DNA from: Candidatus Kurthia intestinigallinarum | GTDB taxonomy: Bacteria; Bacillota; Bacilli; Bacillales_A; Planococcaceae | DNA: 64,000 nt | Direction of reading: 5' to 3' | NCBI RefSeq assembly: GCF_003991225.1 | Contig: NZ_JTFC01000015.1 | Location: forward strand, 1-64,000 | Notes under the pieces: model-generated | What the model was told of the DNA's origin: nothing | The model's database searches: none | Seen by the model: the letters and a program-made list of their open reading frames with translations, nothing else | Part shown: piece by piece, positions 8,365 to 17,653 of the stretch | Layout of the letters: each line of letters starts with the position of its first letter | How positions within the stretch are numbered: the stretch's first letter is position 1 | Program-made: the position numbers and the translations under genes

Positions 8365-9385
8365 AAATAAAGAGAATCATATTTGGCTTAAAGCAACCAT
8401 TCTTTTCGTCATTATCTTTTTAAGTTTTTATTTACATGTTACAAATGGGATGTTTGATATGACCATTCCAGACGTTGTCAAAACGTTATTTGGCATGGGT
8501 GACAATCCAAAATTTAGCCTCGTTATTTTTGAATTTCGGCTACCTCGTATTGTCATCGCCATCCTCGTTGGGGTTGGTCTTGCCATTGCAGGATGTGTAC
8601 TGCAAGGTATAACGAAAAATGATTTAGCCGACCCTGGGATTTTAGGGATTAATGCTGGTGCTGGTGCTGCTGTTTCATTCTTCATGCTTGTATTCCAATT
8701 TAATGCTTCTCGTTCAGATGGTTCTGAATGGTTGAAAATTATGTCAATGCCACTATTTGGACTTGTCGGCGGGGTATTAGCAGCAGGAATTATTTTCGCC
8801 TTTGCTTATAAACATGGGCGCCTCGATGTAGAGCGTCTACTGTTAACAGGTATTGCGATTAATAGCGGCTTCGGTGCATTAGCACTTTACTTAACATTAA
8901 AAATGAGTGAAAAAGATTTCGAAATTGCGGCACTTTGGCAAGCCGGAACGATTTACAATGCGAACTGGGCATTTATCGTTGCTATGCTTCCTTGGCTAAT
9001 CATTCTAGGCATCTATATTTACCGTAAAAAATATTTACTTGATTATTTCCAATTAGAAGAAAGCACCATTGTTAGTTTAGGTATTAATTTAGAGCGTGAG
9101 AAAATTAAAATGCTCCTTGCAAGTGTTGGGATTGTCAGTGCCTGCGTATCCGTATCCGGTAGCATTGGTTTCATCGGTTTAATGGCGCCACATATTGCGC
9201 GACAAATCGTTGGGATTCGCCACCGCTTCGTCGTACCATTTAGTGCCTTAATCGGTGCCGCACTTTTATTACTTTCAGACTTTATTGCGAAAACGATTTT
9301 CGCACCATCAGAACTTGCAGTAGGTGTTGTTGTATCGATTATTGGTATTCCTTACTTCCTATACTTACTTGTCAAAGCGCGCTAA
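8357..9385 (+). CDS. Ferric-siderophore ABC transporter permease, FecCD family (second subunit)
   Basis: A FecCD permease of 342 residues with the FRLPRIVIAILVGVGLAIAG and IGLMAPHIARQIVG signatures. Its ATG follows CGAGGAGGTCAACGTC inside the end of the preceding permease gene. The two permeases are diverged paralogues and together make the channel fed by the upstream lipoprotein. The ATPase gene begins 15 bases downstream. Confidence 0.88.
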   Translation: MPKNKENHIWLKATILFVIIFLSFYLHVTNGMFDMTIPDVVKTLFGMGDNPKFSLVIFEFRLPRIVIAILVGVGLAIAGCVLQGITKNDLADPGILGINAGAGAAVSFFMLVFQFNASRSDGSEWLKIMSMPLFGLVGGVLAAGIIFAFAYKHGRLDVERLLLTGIAINSGFGALALYLTLKMSEKDFEIAALWQAGTIYNANWAFIVAMLPWLIILGIYIYRKKYLLDYFQLEESTIVSLGINLEREKIKMLLASVGIVSACVSVSGSIGFIGLMAPHIARQIVGIRHRFVVPFSALIGAALLLLSDFIAKTIFAPSELAVGVVVSIIGIPYFLYLLVKAR

Positions 9386-9400
9386 TGAGGAGGAATCAGC

Positions 9401-10180
9401 ATGCAAACAGCCTTTCGTATTGAAGAATTAACTGCAGGCTATGAAAACAATACTATTTTTGAAAACTTAAATGCCTCGATTGAATATGGAAAGATTACAA
9501 CAATTATCGGACCGAATGGCTGTGGGAAATCAACGTTGTTGAAAACCATTGGTCGTATTTTGAAAAAAGAGCATGGTCATGTTTATTTACAAGACCAGGA
9601 TATGCAAAAGCTTTCGACAAAAGACATCGCAAAACGTCTAGCGATTTTAGCACAATCTCCATCCGCGCCACCTCAGCTCAAAGTAGGCGAATTGATTTCA
9701 TACGGACGTTATCCACACCGTAAAAATGTCAATCGCTTAACGCCTGAGGACCATGAGATGATTGATTGGGCAATGGAAGTTACACAAACTGCCGAATTTG
9801 CCGATCGTGAATTGTCTCAATTATCAGGTGGTCAACGTCAGCGTGTGTGGCTGGCGATGGCACTTGCTCAAAAAACAGATATTTTATTATTAGATGAACC
9901 AACTACTTACTTAGATATGGCCCATCAAATCGAAGTATTAAAAATCGTGCAGAAAATCAATAAAGAGCATGGTTGTACAATTGTGATGGTGCTCCATGAA
10001 ATCAATCAAGCTGCTCGTTTCTCAGATACCATTTTAGCAATGAAAGCTGGTGAAGTACTTGCGAATGGGAAGCCGAAAGAAATTATGACAGCTGCTTATT
10101 TAGAGAAAATCTTCAACATTCAAGCGAAAATTGTAGATGATGACGGGACACCTGTTTGTTTGTCATACGATACGATTTAA
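9401..10180 (+). CDS. Ferric-siderophore ABC transporter ATP-binding protein (FecE/YusV-like)
   Basis: An ABC ATPase of 259 residues with Walker A GPNGCGKST (about residue 38), the Q-loop region AILAQSP, signature LSGGQRQRVW, Walker B DILLLDEPT and the switch His in VLHEINQA. It powers the two FecCD permeases. It has an ATGAGGAGGAATCAGC ribosome binding site and is the last gene of the operon. Bacillus subtilis FeuABC borrows the unlinked ATPase YusV, whereas here the ATPase is part of the operon. Confidence 0.9.
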   Translation: MQTAFRIEELTAGYENNTIFENLNASIEYGKITTIIGPNGCGKSTLLKTIGRILKKEHGHVYLQDQDMQKLSTKDIAKRLAILAQSPSAPPQLKVGELISYGRYPHRKNVNRLTPEDHEMIDWAMEVTQTAEFADRELSQLSGGQRQRVWLAMALAQKTDILLLDEPTTYLDMAHQIEVLKIVQKINKEHGCTIVMVLHEINQAARFSDTILAMKAGEVLANGKPKEIMTAAYLEKIFNIQAKIVDDDGTPVCLSYDTI

Positions 10181-10184
10181 CGAA

Positions 10185-10214
10185 AAGAACCGCGATTATG
10201 CGGTTCTTTTTTTT
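10185..10214 (+). terminator. Terminator of the siderophore transport operon
   Basis: AAGAACCGC and GCGGTTCTT arms around a short loop are followed by eight T. Confidence 0.9.
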
Positions 10215-10334
10215 GCTTAGCTCTCATTGGTTCTATTTTTCCTGCTAATGTGGTTCTTTTATTCTTTTATTTTGTCCCTCATAATATGACTACGAGTCAT
10301 TTTTTAATTAAATAGAGAATGGGGTTGATTATTT

Positions 10335-11669
10335 TTGAGCGAAATTTCGTTGAAGCGGCAACTCTCTGGTTTTGAGCTGACCATTTTTGGACTAGCCCTG
10401 ATGGCGCCTGTCACCGTCTTTACGACATATGGCATTGCGGCAGAAGTGACGGACGGACGTGTGCCATTTGCTTATTTATTTGCGGCAATTGCGCTATCGT
10501 TCACCGCTTATAGCTATGCACAAATGGTAAAGGCTTTTCCCATTTCGGGTTCTGCCTATACCTATGTACAGCACGCCTTCAATTCAAAAGCAGGTTTTCT
10601 CGTCGGTTGGGCGTTACTGACCGATTATATGCTACTTCCGATGGTCAATTATTTAGTCGCCAGTATTTTTTTGACATCTGTATTCCCTGGTATTCCGGCA
10701 TTTATTTGGATTTTACTCTTGGTCGTTCTCAATACTTTCATTAATATTCGAGGAACCAAAATGGCATCCTGGGTTAATACCCTACTACTAACGTATGCCT
10801 TTGTCGTCATTCTGTTATTTATTATTTTAAGTATTCGCTTTGTGTTATCGCAAGAAACTGCCTTATTCACCGTGACACCTTTCCTAAATGATGGCTTTAA
10901 TATAGGCTTACTGATGGCTGGTGCATCACTATTATGCTTCTCTTATTTAGGGTTTGATTCTATTACGACATTAGCAGAAGAAGTTGTGGATCCAAAACGG
11001 ACAATTCCACGTGCCATTTTTATTATTATTTGTGTCGGCACATTGGCCTTTGTTGGCGTTTCCTATTTTGCGACACTTACCCAACCTAATTATCAGAATT
11101 TTTCAAATTTAGATGCCTCAGGAATTGAACTTGTAGCAATGGTTGGCGGTAATTTATTTGTATCACTTTTTTTAGGTGGTATGCTCATCGGTTGTTTCGC
11201 TTCCGGGCTTGCAGCGCAATCGAGTGCATCACGCGTTCTTTATGCAATGGGTCGTGATGGCATGCTCCATAAGGCATTTAGTAAATTACATCCAACCTAT
11301 CAAACACCTGTCTTTAACTTATTACTCATTGCTGCACTATCAATGCTTTCGGTTGTGATGACTTTATCGATGGCCACCGCCTTTATTAATTTTGGTGCGA
11401 TGATTGCATTTTTATTCGTTAATTTATCCGTTATTGGACATTACTACGTGCGTCAAAAAAGACGTTCCCTAAAAGAAACGCTCCTTTACTTCATTTTGCC
11501 AGCATGTGGTGCATTATTTGTCTTTTATTTAATCATTAATTTAAATAAGTATTCTTTAGTTTTAGGGGTTATTTGGGGCGCAATTGGCGTCGTATATTTA
11601 TTTTATTTAATTAAAATTAAGGGCATGAAAACTATTGATATGTCCTTTAACGAGGAGGCAAAATCATGA
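10335..11669 (+). CDS. APC-family amino-acid/polyamine permease
   Basis: A protein of 444 residues with about 12 hydrophobic segments. The N-terminal SGFELTIFGLALMAPVTVF and the Gly-rich helix 1 are typical of the amino acid-polyamine-organocation superfamily. The best start is TTG at 10335 after an AATGGGGTTG region. Its stop overlaps the start of the amidohydrolase by four bases (ATGA), so the pair is coupled. The context suggests uptake of an amide or amino-acid derivative that the partner then hydrolyses; the substrate is unknown. Confidence 0.83.
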   Translation: MSEISLKRQLSGFELTIFGLALMAPVTVFTTYGIAAEVTDGRVPFAYLFAAIALSFTAYSYAQMVKAFPISGSAYTYVQHAFNSKAGFLVGWALLTDYMLLPMVNYLVASIFLTSVFPGIPAFIWILLLVVLNTFINIRGTKMASWVNTLLLTYAFVVILLFIILSIRFVLSQETALFTVTPFLNDGFNIGLLMAGASLLCFSYLGFDSITTLAEEVVDPKRTIPRAIFIIICVGTLAFVGVSYFATLTQPNYQNFSNLDASGIELVAMVGGNLFVSLFLGGMLIGCFASGLAAQSSASRVLYAMGRDGMLHKAFSKLHPTYQTPVFNLLLIAALSMLSVVMTLSMATAFINFGAMIAFLFVNLSVIGHYYVRQKRRSLKETLLYFILPACGALFVFYLIINLNKYSLVLGVIWGAIGVVYLFYLIKIKGMKTIDMSFNEEAKS

Positions 11670-13270
11670 ACTACGTATTAAAAAGCCAACATATTTTCAC
11701 AGGATTAAAGGACTTTACAGAACCAGGTGCTATCTTAATAGAAGATTCTCTTATCAAACAAGTAGCCCCTTCTATTGAGGAATTAACATTAAGTGGCGAT
11801 GAGCAGATTATTGATTTGGGTGAACAATTAATTACACCTGGCTTACATGATTTCCATGTGCATTTATTTACAGGTGCCTTACAACTTGTATGTGTGGACT
11901 TACATGATACAAAATCTGCTGATGAAGTCATCCAAAAGGTGAAAAATTACGCAGCAAATCATACAAAGGCGTGGATTATTGGCTTTGGCTGGGATAACGG
12001 TGGCTGGAAAGTGGATACACTGCCAACAAAGGAAATGCTCGATGAACATTTTCCAAATCGCCCGGTATTACTCAATCATTTAGAATGCCATTACTGCTGG
12101 GTGAATAGTGCTGCACTAGAGCTTGCAGAAATTACAGCCACGACAAAAAATCCAGACTTTGGAGAAATTGTACGTGCTTCTAACGGAGAAGCTACAGGAA
12201 TTTTAATTGAAAAAGCACAGGATTTAGTGCAAAAAATTGCCTATTCTTTCAGCGAAGAGGAAAAACTGGCGATGTTGCATGCATTTTTTGATTTAACAGC
12301 TCGTTCAGGGATTACATCTATTAACGATATGTATGCTCCGTTCTCAGAGTTTTTAGATGATTTTTCATTACTGTTTCAATTAGAAAAGGAGCAAAAGCTA
12401 AAGGCGCGCGTTTACTTACAGCCACGTATGGATGGAGATTTAACGGAAGCACATCACTTCAAACAGCTTTATCAACATCCAAAAATCAAAATGAATGGCT
12501 TAAAGCAATTTGTAGATGGTGTAATTACTGGTCATACGGCCTATATGGTCGAGCCATATGCAGATGCAAATCATACGGGCATGACAACGTATGATTTAAA
12601 GGCGATGAAAAAATGGATTATTGAGGCAGATAAAGAAGGCTTTAGTGTGCGCCTTCACGCAATTGGCGATGGTGCGGTAAAATTTTCATTAGATGCCTTT
12701 GAAGAAGCGCGCCGTATCAACGGTCATATGGGCACGCGTCATACAATTGAGCATGTTGAGTGTATTCAACCAGAAGATGTTACTCGCTTTAAAAAGTTAG
12801 ACGTCATTGCCTCTGTACAACCCTATCATATCGCGGCACTCGAACAAAAAGTGTATTTAGAACGTCTAGGAGAAAAACGTTTCAACCGTACCTATTTCTC
12901 AAAAACCTTATTAAATTCGGGTGCAAAAGTGGCTTTTGGAAGTGATTTCCCAGTTGTGAGCATAGATCCAATGCGTGAAATCTATCATGCGGTGACACGA
13001 ATGGACAGCACATATCGTCAGCAATGGGGGCCAGATGAAAAAACAACAATGGCTGAGACATTACGTGCCTATACACAAGTTCCTGCATATGGCTGCTTTA
13101 ATGAAGACAAAGGAGGCACGATTGAAGCCGGCAAATACGCTGATATTGTCGCATTTGACCGCAATCTTTTTAGCATTGCACCAAAAGATATTTTAACGAC
13201 AAAAGTAAGCATGACTATGCTAAACGGAGATATCATTTTCAATCGAAAACCAGCTTCCTCATTGACATAA
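11666..13270 (+). CDS. Amidohydrolase, YtcJ-like metal-dependent hydrolase
   Basis: An amidohydrolase-superfamily enzyme of 534 residues in the YtcJ/COG1574 group. Metal ligands are visible as HDFHVHL (HxH), RLHAIGDGAV, HTIEHVE and the catalytic Asp in AFGSDFPVV. N- and C-terminal segments, including GKYADIVAFDRNLFSI, form the beta-sandwich. Characterised relatives cleave N-substituted formamides and other amides. The ATG overlaps the permease stop after an AACGAGGAGG site, so transport and hydrolysis are co-expressed. Specificity cannot be told. Confidence 0.85.
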   Translation: MNYVLKSQHIFTGLKDFTEPGAILIEDSLIKQVAPSIEELTLSGDEQIIDLGEQLITPGLHDFHVHLFTGALQLVCVDLHDTKSADEVIQKVKNYAANHTKAWIIGFGWDNGGWKVDTLPTKEMLDEHFPNRPVLLNHLECHYCWVNSAALELAEITATTKNPDFGEIVRASNGEATGILIEKAQDLVQKIAYSFSEEEKLAMLHAFFDLTARSGITSINDMYAPFSEFLDDFSLLFQLEKEQKLKARVYLQPRMDGDLTEAHHFKQLYQHPKIKMNGLKQFVDGVITGHTAYMVEPYADANHTGMTTYDLKAMKKWIIEADKEGFSVRLHAIGDGAVKFSLDAFEEARRINGHMGTRHTIEHVECIQPEDVTRFKKLDVIASVQPYHIAALEQKVYLERLGEKRFNRTYFSKTLLNSGAKVAFGSDFPVVSIDPMREIYHAVTRMDSTYRQQWGPDEKTTMAETLRAYTQVPAYGCFNEDKGGTIEAGKYADIVAFDRNLFSIAPKDILTTKVSMTMLNGDIIFNRKPASSLT

Positions 13271-13568
13271 ACATAGATTCATGAGATAATTAATATCTTG
13301 CTGATTTTGTATGGCATTTTATGAGTATTTTTGAAGATACTTATTCATTCTGGCGCAACCACGGAGTTGCAGAGACGCGAAAGCAGGTAGGGTTTGCGTT
13401 GCTTAAGTTAGAAAATAATCCAATGAAAATTACCGCGGTCTATAATTTTTTTAAATAAATTCTCCCGACGATGGGATCGATACAACTTAGAAAATTAGCA
13501 ATAAAAAGAGGGCTCCTAGATGATTCTAGGGGCCCTCGTCCAATTTCTAAATCTTTTTTATAAAAATT
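13271..13568 (+). other. Intergenic region with an unexplained structured segment
   Basis: At 13353-13408 GCAAC can pair with GTTGC at 13366-13370 or with a second GTTGC near 13399, giving two exclusive folds, with GACGCGAAAGC between. A GC-rich hairpin follows at 13508-13537 (GAGGGC...GCCCTC), with a T-run only on the minus strand. No known riboswitch was recognised and no gene is visible. Confidence 0.35.
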
Positions 13569-13597
13569 TGAACCCGTTTCCGCTTTTTTTGCGACAA
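13569..13597 (+). promoter_or_regulatory. ECF-type promoter of the sigma factor operon
   Basis: TGAACC (13569-13574) and CGACAA (13592-13597) are separated by 17 bases, close to the TGAAAC / CGTC pattern of ECF sigma promoters. This suggests the sigma factor transcribes its own operon. Confidence 0.5.
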
Positions 13598-13631
13598 TTA
13601 AGTAACACCCTATAAGAAAGGAGGCTACACG

Positions 13632-14144
13632 ATGCAATTACGTGAAATTATGACTACATACGGCGAAGCGTGTATACGCTTTGCTTATCTTTATACGAAG
13701 GACTGGAATGCTGCAGAGGAAGTCGTGCAAGATGTTTTTCTAGCCTATGTCAATCAGCATGAGGCTTTTCGCGGGGACAGTTCACTCAAAACATATTTAT
13801 TAAAAATTACTGCAAATAAAAGTAAAGATTATTTACGGAAAAAGAAACGCTGGGGCTGGCTTTCCTTTGAAGAGCCTCCGGAAAAAGTGACTGCCTCTAG
13901 TGAACGCCTACTCGAGCGCGAAGAGGAGCAGCAAGAACTTTTGCAAGCACTCCACCGAATTCCATTAAAATATCGTGAAGTCCTCATTCTCTACTATTAT
14001 GAGGAAATGAATACAACGGATATCGCAGCGCTCTTACAATGCTCGAAAAATACAATTAAAACGCGCTTAATTCGTGGGCGCAATCAGCTAAAAGCACAGC
14101 TAAAGGATAATGACTGGGAGGTGTTAATGAATGAAGAATTTTAA
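13632..14144 (+). CDS. ECF-type RNA polymerase sigma factor
   Basis: A protein of 170 residues with sigma region 2 (about 10-70, including DWNAAEEVVQDVFLAYVN) and region 4 (about 110-160, YREVLILYYYEEMNTTDIAALLQCSKNTIKTRL). This is the size and layout of extracytoplasmic-function sigma factors. It has an AAAGGAGG site and a likely autoregulated promoter. It overlaps the downstream membrane protein by 14 bases, the usual sigma/anti-sigma arrangement. A paralogous locus at 54036-55310 joins related modules in one protein. The inducing signal is unknown. Confidence 0.87.
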   Translation: MQLREIMTTYGEACIRFAYLYTKDWNAAEEVVQDVFLAYVNQHEAFRGDSSLKTYLLKITANKSKDYLRKKKRWGWLSFEEPPEKVTASSERLLEREEEQQELLQALHRIPLKYREVLILYYYEEMNTTDIAALLQCSKNTIKTRLIRGRNQLKAQLKDNDWEVLMNEEF

Positions 14145-15045
14145 ACAACAGCTTGATCGTGAAATGGGGCCCGTTGAAAAACGATTTACACCGGCGATGC
14201 AAGAGCGCATCATGCAAAAAATCAATGAGCCTACGCCGAAAAAAATGGCTTGGCCGTATGTCATGACAATGGTTGCCACGACTATCATGATGCTGCTTCT
14301 GAGTGTGCTCATCATGTTTCCTGCTACACAGCCGGCATCTACTGCGACCTCTCCTCTTGCGGCACCGATTAAATCATTCCATATCAATTCGGAGCCGGAA
14401 GAAGACTTTTTCGTCAGTACATCGTTATTTTCACTAGGAACACCGATTGTGCTAAATAAAGAAAAAATAGCGATGATGCAGATGCTATTATCACATGCAC
14501 AAAAAACAGATGACAAAATCGATGAAGAGACACTTTATGCGGATATTACTGTAGCGTATGATACGGGTAAAGAGCGTTCACTTCGCCTCTACAGTGAAGA
14601 TGATGCGCACTACCTCCTTTATGATGTGCACACGCATGAAACATTCGCCGGCGTATCGCCAAAATCATTAGATGAATTTATTGATACGCATATGCCTTTT
14701 GAATATATCTTCATACTGCTTGGTCTTTTTTTCCTTCTATTATTTGTAGCCAATCGAATCGTGTCAAAACGATTTGGTATCGTGAAAAGAAACCAAAAAG
14801 CCGTTAGCAAAAAACAATCCTGGATACTTGTTGCCCTTTGTCTATTTACAAGCTTCTATACAGCATTTAGTGCCGAAAAAAATATCTTCGTTTATTTAAT
14901 AGCCTATAGTACCTTCGTGGCCATTGATTTCTATTTCGAATACCGCTATGCGCGCGAGGATCGTCGTTATATTTTATCGGTCAATCTCTCTATCATGCTG
15001 TGCCTTTTCTTCATAGCAATTTATATTATCCCTTTATTTCTATAA
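14131..15045 (+). CDS. Membrane anti-sigma factor
   Basis: A protein of 304 residues. The cytoplasmic N-terminus (about 1-45, REMGPVEKRFTPAMQERIMQKI) resembles anti-sigma ends; then come a membrane segment (about 47-65), an extracytoplasmic domain and four C-terminal hydrophobic helices. The C-terminal DFYFEYRYAREDRRY motif recurs in the fused paralogue at 54036 (DFYYEYRYDRLFKKY). Overlap with the sigma gene implies stoichiometric, coupled synthesis. It presumably holds the sigma factor at the membrane until a signal is sensed. The classification rests on context and paralogy, as no textbook anti-sigma motif is obvious. Confidence 0.72.
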   Translation: MKNFKQQLDREMGPVEKRFTPAMQERIMQKINEPTPKKMAWPYVMTMVATTIMMLLLSVLIMFPATQPASTATSPLAAPIKSFHINSEPEEDFFVSTSLFSLGTPIVLNKEKIAMMQMLLSHAQKTDDKIDEETLYADITVAYDTGKERSLRLYSEDDAHYLLYDVHTHETFAGVSPKSLDEFIDTHMPFEYIFILLGLFFLLLFVANRIVSKRFGIVKRNQKAVSKKQSWILVALCLFTSFYTAFSAEKNIFVYLIAYSTFVAIDFYFEYRYAREDRRYILSVNLSIMLCLFFIAIYIIPLFL

Positions 15046-15048
15046 ACA

Positions 15049-15188
15049 AAAAGAGACTGGGACAAAACACGTCATTTTCCTTTTTTAGCGTTCGCAATGA
15101 AAAACCGGAACCGCGCCACCGCGCGATTCCGGTTTTTCTTATGTTCATATGAGAGGTGATTTCTACACGGATGTCAAAACCTCTTTTT
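15049..15188 (+). repeat. Short repeat element with terminator hairpin, copy A
   Basis: An element of about 140 bp starting AAGAGACTGGGACAAAAC and ending AAAACCTCTTT, with an internal CCGGAACCGCG...CGCGATTCCGG hairpin flanked by A- and T-runs. It fills the gap between two convergent genes and can terminate both. It shares core sequence with the copies at 43765, 53897, 63381 and 21951. Confidence 0.75.
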
Positions 15189-15193
15189 TTATG

Positions 15194-16738
15194 TTAATGC
15201 GAAATATCTGAAACACCCATACCTGTATTAGCCTTTACCGTAATTTCGTCAAAGACATCATCATTTTCTTCCTTCTTCGAAAGCATCGAGCCTATATAGC
15301 CTGCAAGGAAGCCAAGTGGTACAGTAATAATCGCCGGATTCGTTAATGGGAATAATGCTTCTCCAACGAAGATGGCTGTTCCTTCTAGGTTCCATACATT
15401 CGGACTCAGTGCGCCAAGTACAAGACAGCTGACTAAGCCCGTTATTGTTGCAGCAATCGCCCCGGTCGATGTGAATCGCTTCCAGTAGATTGTGTACAAA
15501 ATAACCGGTAAATTTGCAGATGCTGCAATACAAAATGCAAATGACACTAAGAATGACACATTTAATGACTGCGCGCCTAATGCTAATAAAATAGAGCAAG
15601 CAGCTAATACAATGGAACCAACACGTGCCGCAAGCATTTGTTGTTTCTCTGTTAATTGGCCTTTTTTCAAAATTTCACCGTATAAATCATGTGAAATAGC
15701 CGATGCGCCTGTTAATACTAAACCCGATACAACAGCTAAAATCGTTGCGAATGCTACTGCACAAATGAATGATAATAGCACATTGCCACCTAAGTATTCG
15801 GCTAGTAGCGGTGCAGCTAAGTTCCCTGCAGCGTTGGCTGCCATAATATCTTTTACACCAACGAATGCGGCAGCACCAAAGCCTAAGAAAATTGTTAATG
15901 TGAAGAAAATACTTGTAATCCAAGTTGTCCAAGAAATTGATGTACGTGCTGTACGCGCATCTTTTACAGTGAAGAAGCGCATTAAGATGTGCGGAAGACC
16001 ACCTGTACCAAGTACTAAAGCAATTAACATCGAAATTGAATCAAAACCATTCGTATACTTTACACCTGAATTCAAGAAATTATCGCCATGCTCTGTTGCC
16101 TGTGAAACCTTATCGAACATGTTAATAATACTGTAGTCAAAGTGGCGTAGTACTAAGAATGACATTAAGCCTGTACCGAAAAGTAATAAGCAAGCTTTAA
16201 TAATTTGTACCCAGCTCGTCGCGCCCATGCCACCGAATAATACATAAATCGTCATCATGATACCAACGATTAACACAGCAATCCAGTAGTCGATACCGAA
16301 TAATAATTGAATCAATGCCCCAGCACCTACAAGCTGTGCAATCATATATAAAATAACGATGGTAATGGTGCTCAGTGCCGCGGCAGCACGAACACGTTTT
16401 TCGTTAAAGCGAGCAGTGATCATATCCGCTAAGGTGTAACGGCCTAAGTTACGAAGCGGCTCTGCAATAATGTATAGTACTACTAAATTCGCTACTACAT
16501 ACCCTACAGAGAAGAAAAATCCGTCAAATCCCGATAATGCGATGGCACCCGATACCCCTAAAAATGCGGCCGCCGATAAGTAATCCCCTGAAATGGCTAA
16601 ACCATTTTGCCAGCCCTTTAACCCTCCGCCAGCCGTATAGAAATCGCTTGCTGAAGACGTTTTCTTTGCCGCAAGATAGGTCACAAATAATGTCAATCCA
16701 ACAATGCCTAAGAAGAAACTAATCGTTACAATGCTCAT
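15194..16738 (-). CDS. actP: Cation/acetate symporter, SSS family (ActP-like)
   Basis: A sodium:solute symporter of 514 residues with about 13 membrane segments. The N-terminal FYTAGGGLKGWQNGLAISGDYLSAAAFLG is the hallmark of ActP-type acetate/pyruvate symporters. The ATG lies 27 bases after the DUF485 gene, a conserved pairing (YjcH-ActP in Escherichia coli). It probably takes up acetate or other short monocarboxylates with sodium. The stop is followed at once by repeat element A, which supplies the terminator. Confidence 0.88.
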   Translation of the reverse strand: MSIVTISFFLGIVGLTLFVTYLAAKKTSSASDFYTAGGGLKGWQNGLAISGDYLSAAAFLGVSGAIALSGFDGFFFSVGYVVANLVVLYIIAEPLRNLGRYTLADMITARFNEKRVRAAAALSTITIVILYMIAQLVGAGALIQLLFGIDYWIAVLIVGIMMTIYVLFGGMGATSWVQIIKACLLLFGTGLMSFLVLRHFDYSIINMFDKVSQATEHGDNFLNSGVKYTNGFDSISMLIALVLGTGGLPHILMRFFTVKDARTARTSISWTTWITSIFFTLTIFLGFGAAAFVGVKDIMAANAAGNLAAPLLAEYLGGNVLLSFICAVAFATILAVVSGLVLTGASAISHDLYGEILKKGQLTEKQQMLAARVGSIVLAACSILLALGAQSLNVSFLVSFAFCIAASANLPVILYTIYWKRFTSTGAIAATITGLVSCLVLGALSPNVWNLEGTAIFVGEALFPLTNPAIITVPLGFLAGYIGSMLSKKEENDDVFDEITVKANTGMGVSDISH

Positions 16739-16765
16739 AAGCCAAATCCCCCTTGATGTATGAAA

Positions 16766-17152
16766 CTACTTGCTGTCTCCATACTCTTTCATAATTTTTT
16801 CTACCTCTTTATCAAACTTACCTGCGCGGTATTTGTACACCTCACATAACACAATCGTCATCACAAATAGTGACAGTGAATACACCCAAACCCATGTGAT
16901 TTTTCCGATTACTCGATGTTCTAATACAGATGTGAAAGATGTTAAAACAGGTAGCATAATATAGGCAATTAAAAATAAAATAGTTGTTGAGAATAAGAAT
17001 TTCTTTTTCTTTTTAACTAATAACTTAAAAGAATCCATTTGCGCAATTTCTCTATACACCTGGCGTTCCTTCTCTTTTTCATTCGCTAACACCGGCTCCC
17101 CAACCGTTGTTTTCGGCTGTTGTTCAACAGAAATATCCATTTGATTAGCCAT
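16766..17152 (-). CDS. DUF485 membrane protein (YjcH-like), partner of ActP
   Basis: A protein of 128 residues with two membrane helices (about 55-75 and 88-108) and the DUF485 core DSFKLLVKKKKKFLFSTTILFLIAYIMLP. DUF485 proteins are nearly always encoded just before ActP-type symporters, and this one is. Its role is unproven, probably assembly or stability of the transporter. The N-terminal 35 residues are polar and variable. Confidence 0.85.
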   Translation of the reverse strand: MANQMDISVEQQPKTTVGEPVLANEKEKERQVYREIAQMDSFKLLVKKKKKFLFSTTILFLIAYIMLPVLTSFTSVLEHRVIGKITWVWVYSLSLFVMTIVLCEVYKYRAGKFDKEVEKIMKEYGDSK

Positions 17153-17653
17153 TTATAAAACCCCCTTCAATGCTGAAAATTCTACTTAGATGATAAAATT
17201 TTCTGTTTTAGTAATGTTCCGTAAACCTATTGTATGTGCACTGTTATGCAAAAGCAACAAGTTTTTCTAATCACTTTTTCCTTAAATGGAAAATAAAACC
17301 TTATGAAAAATATAAAAATAACGAACTAGAAAACTCTGATTTTCTAGCTAATATAAATCGTTTTCGCAAAATTAACAGAATATTCACTTTTTAAAAAGAA
17401 AATAGAGACATAGAGTACTTAAATTAGTATTTTAAAAGAAAATAAACGATTGAAACAGATTTTCTTAATTATATATTAGTATAATTAAAAATTCATAAAA
17501 ATTTTTCTTTGTGTACTATAACAAAAATAGAAATAATACACAATTCGTATGGTAGGCTTGAATTTTCAAGTCTTCTTTTATCTCATTCAAATAATAATAA
17601 CGCTTTTATTCTTTCTAAAAATCGGGAATATACTCTATAAAGGAGCTGATTTT
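17153..17653. other. AT-rich intergenic region
   Basis: About 500 bp of very AT-rich sequence between divergent genes, presumably holding both promoters. A small dyad, CTAGAAA...TTTCTAG (17326-17347), is the only structure noted. No gene is seen. Confidence 0.5.

Noticed and set aside
13350-13408. Structured segment considered as a cyclic-di-GMP (GEMM) riboswitch
   Set aside because: GACGCGAAAGC slightly resembles GACGCAAAGC, but the GGCAAACC and GGTAGC parts and the P2/P3 stems are missing.
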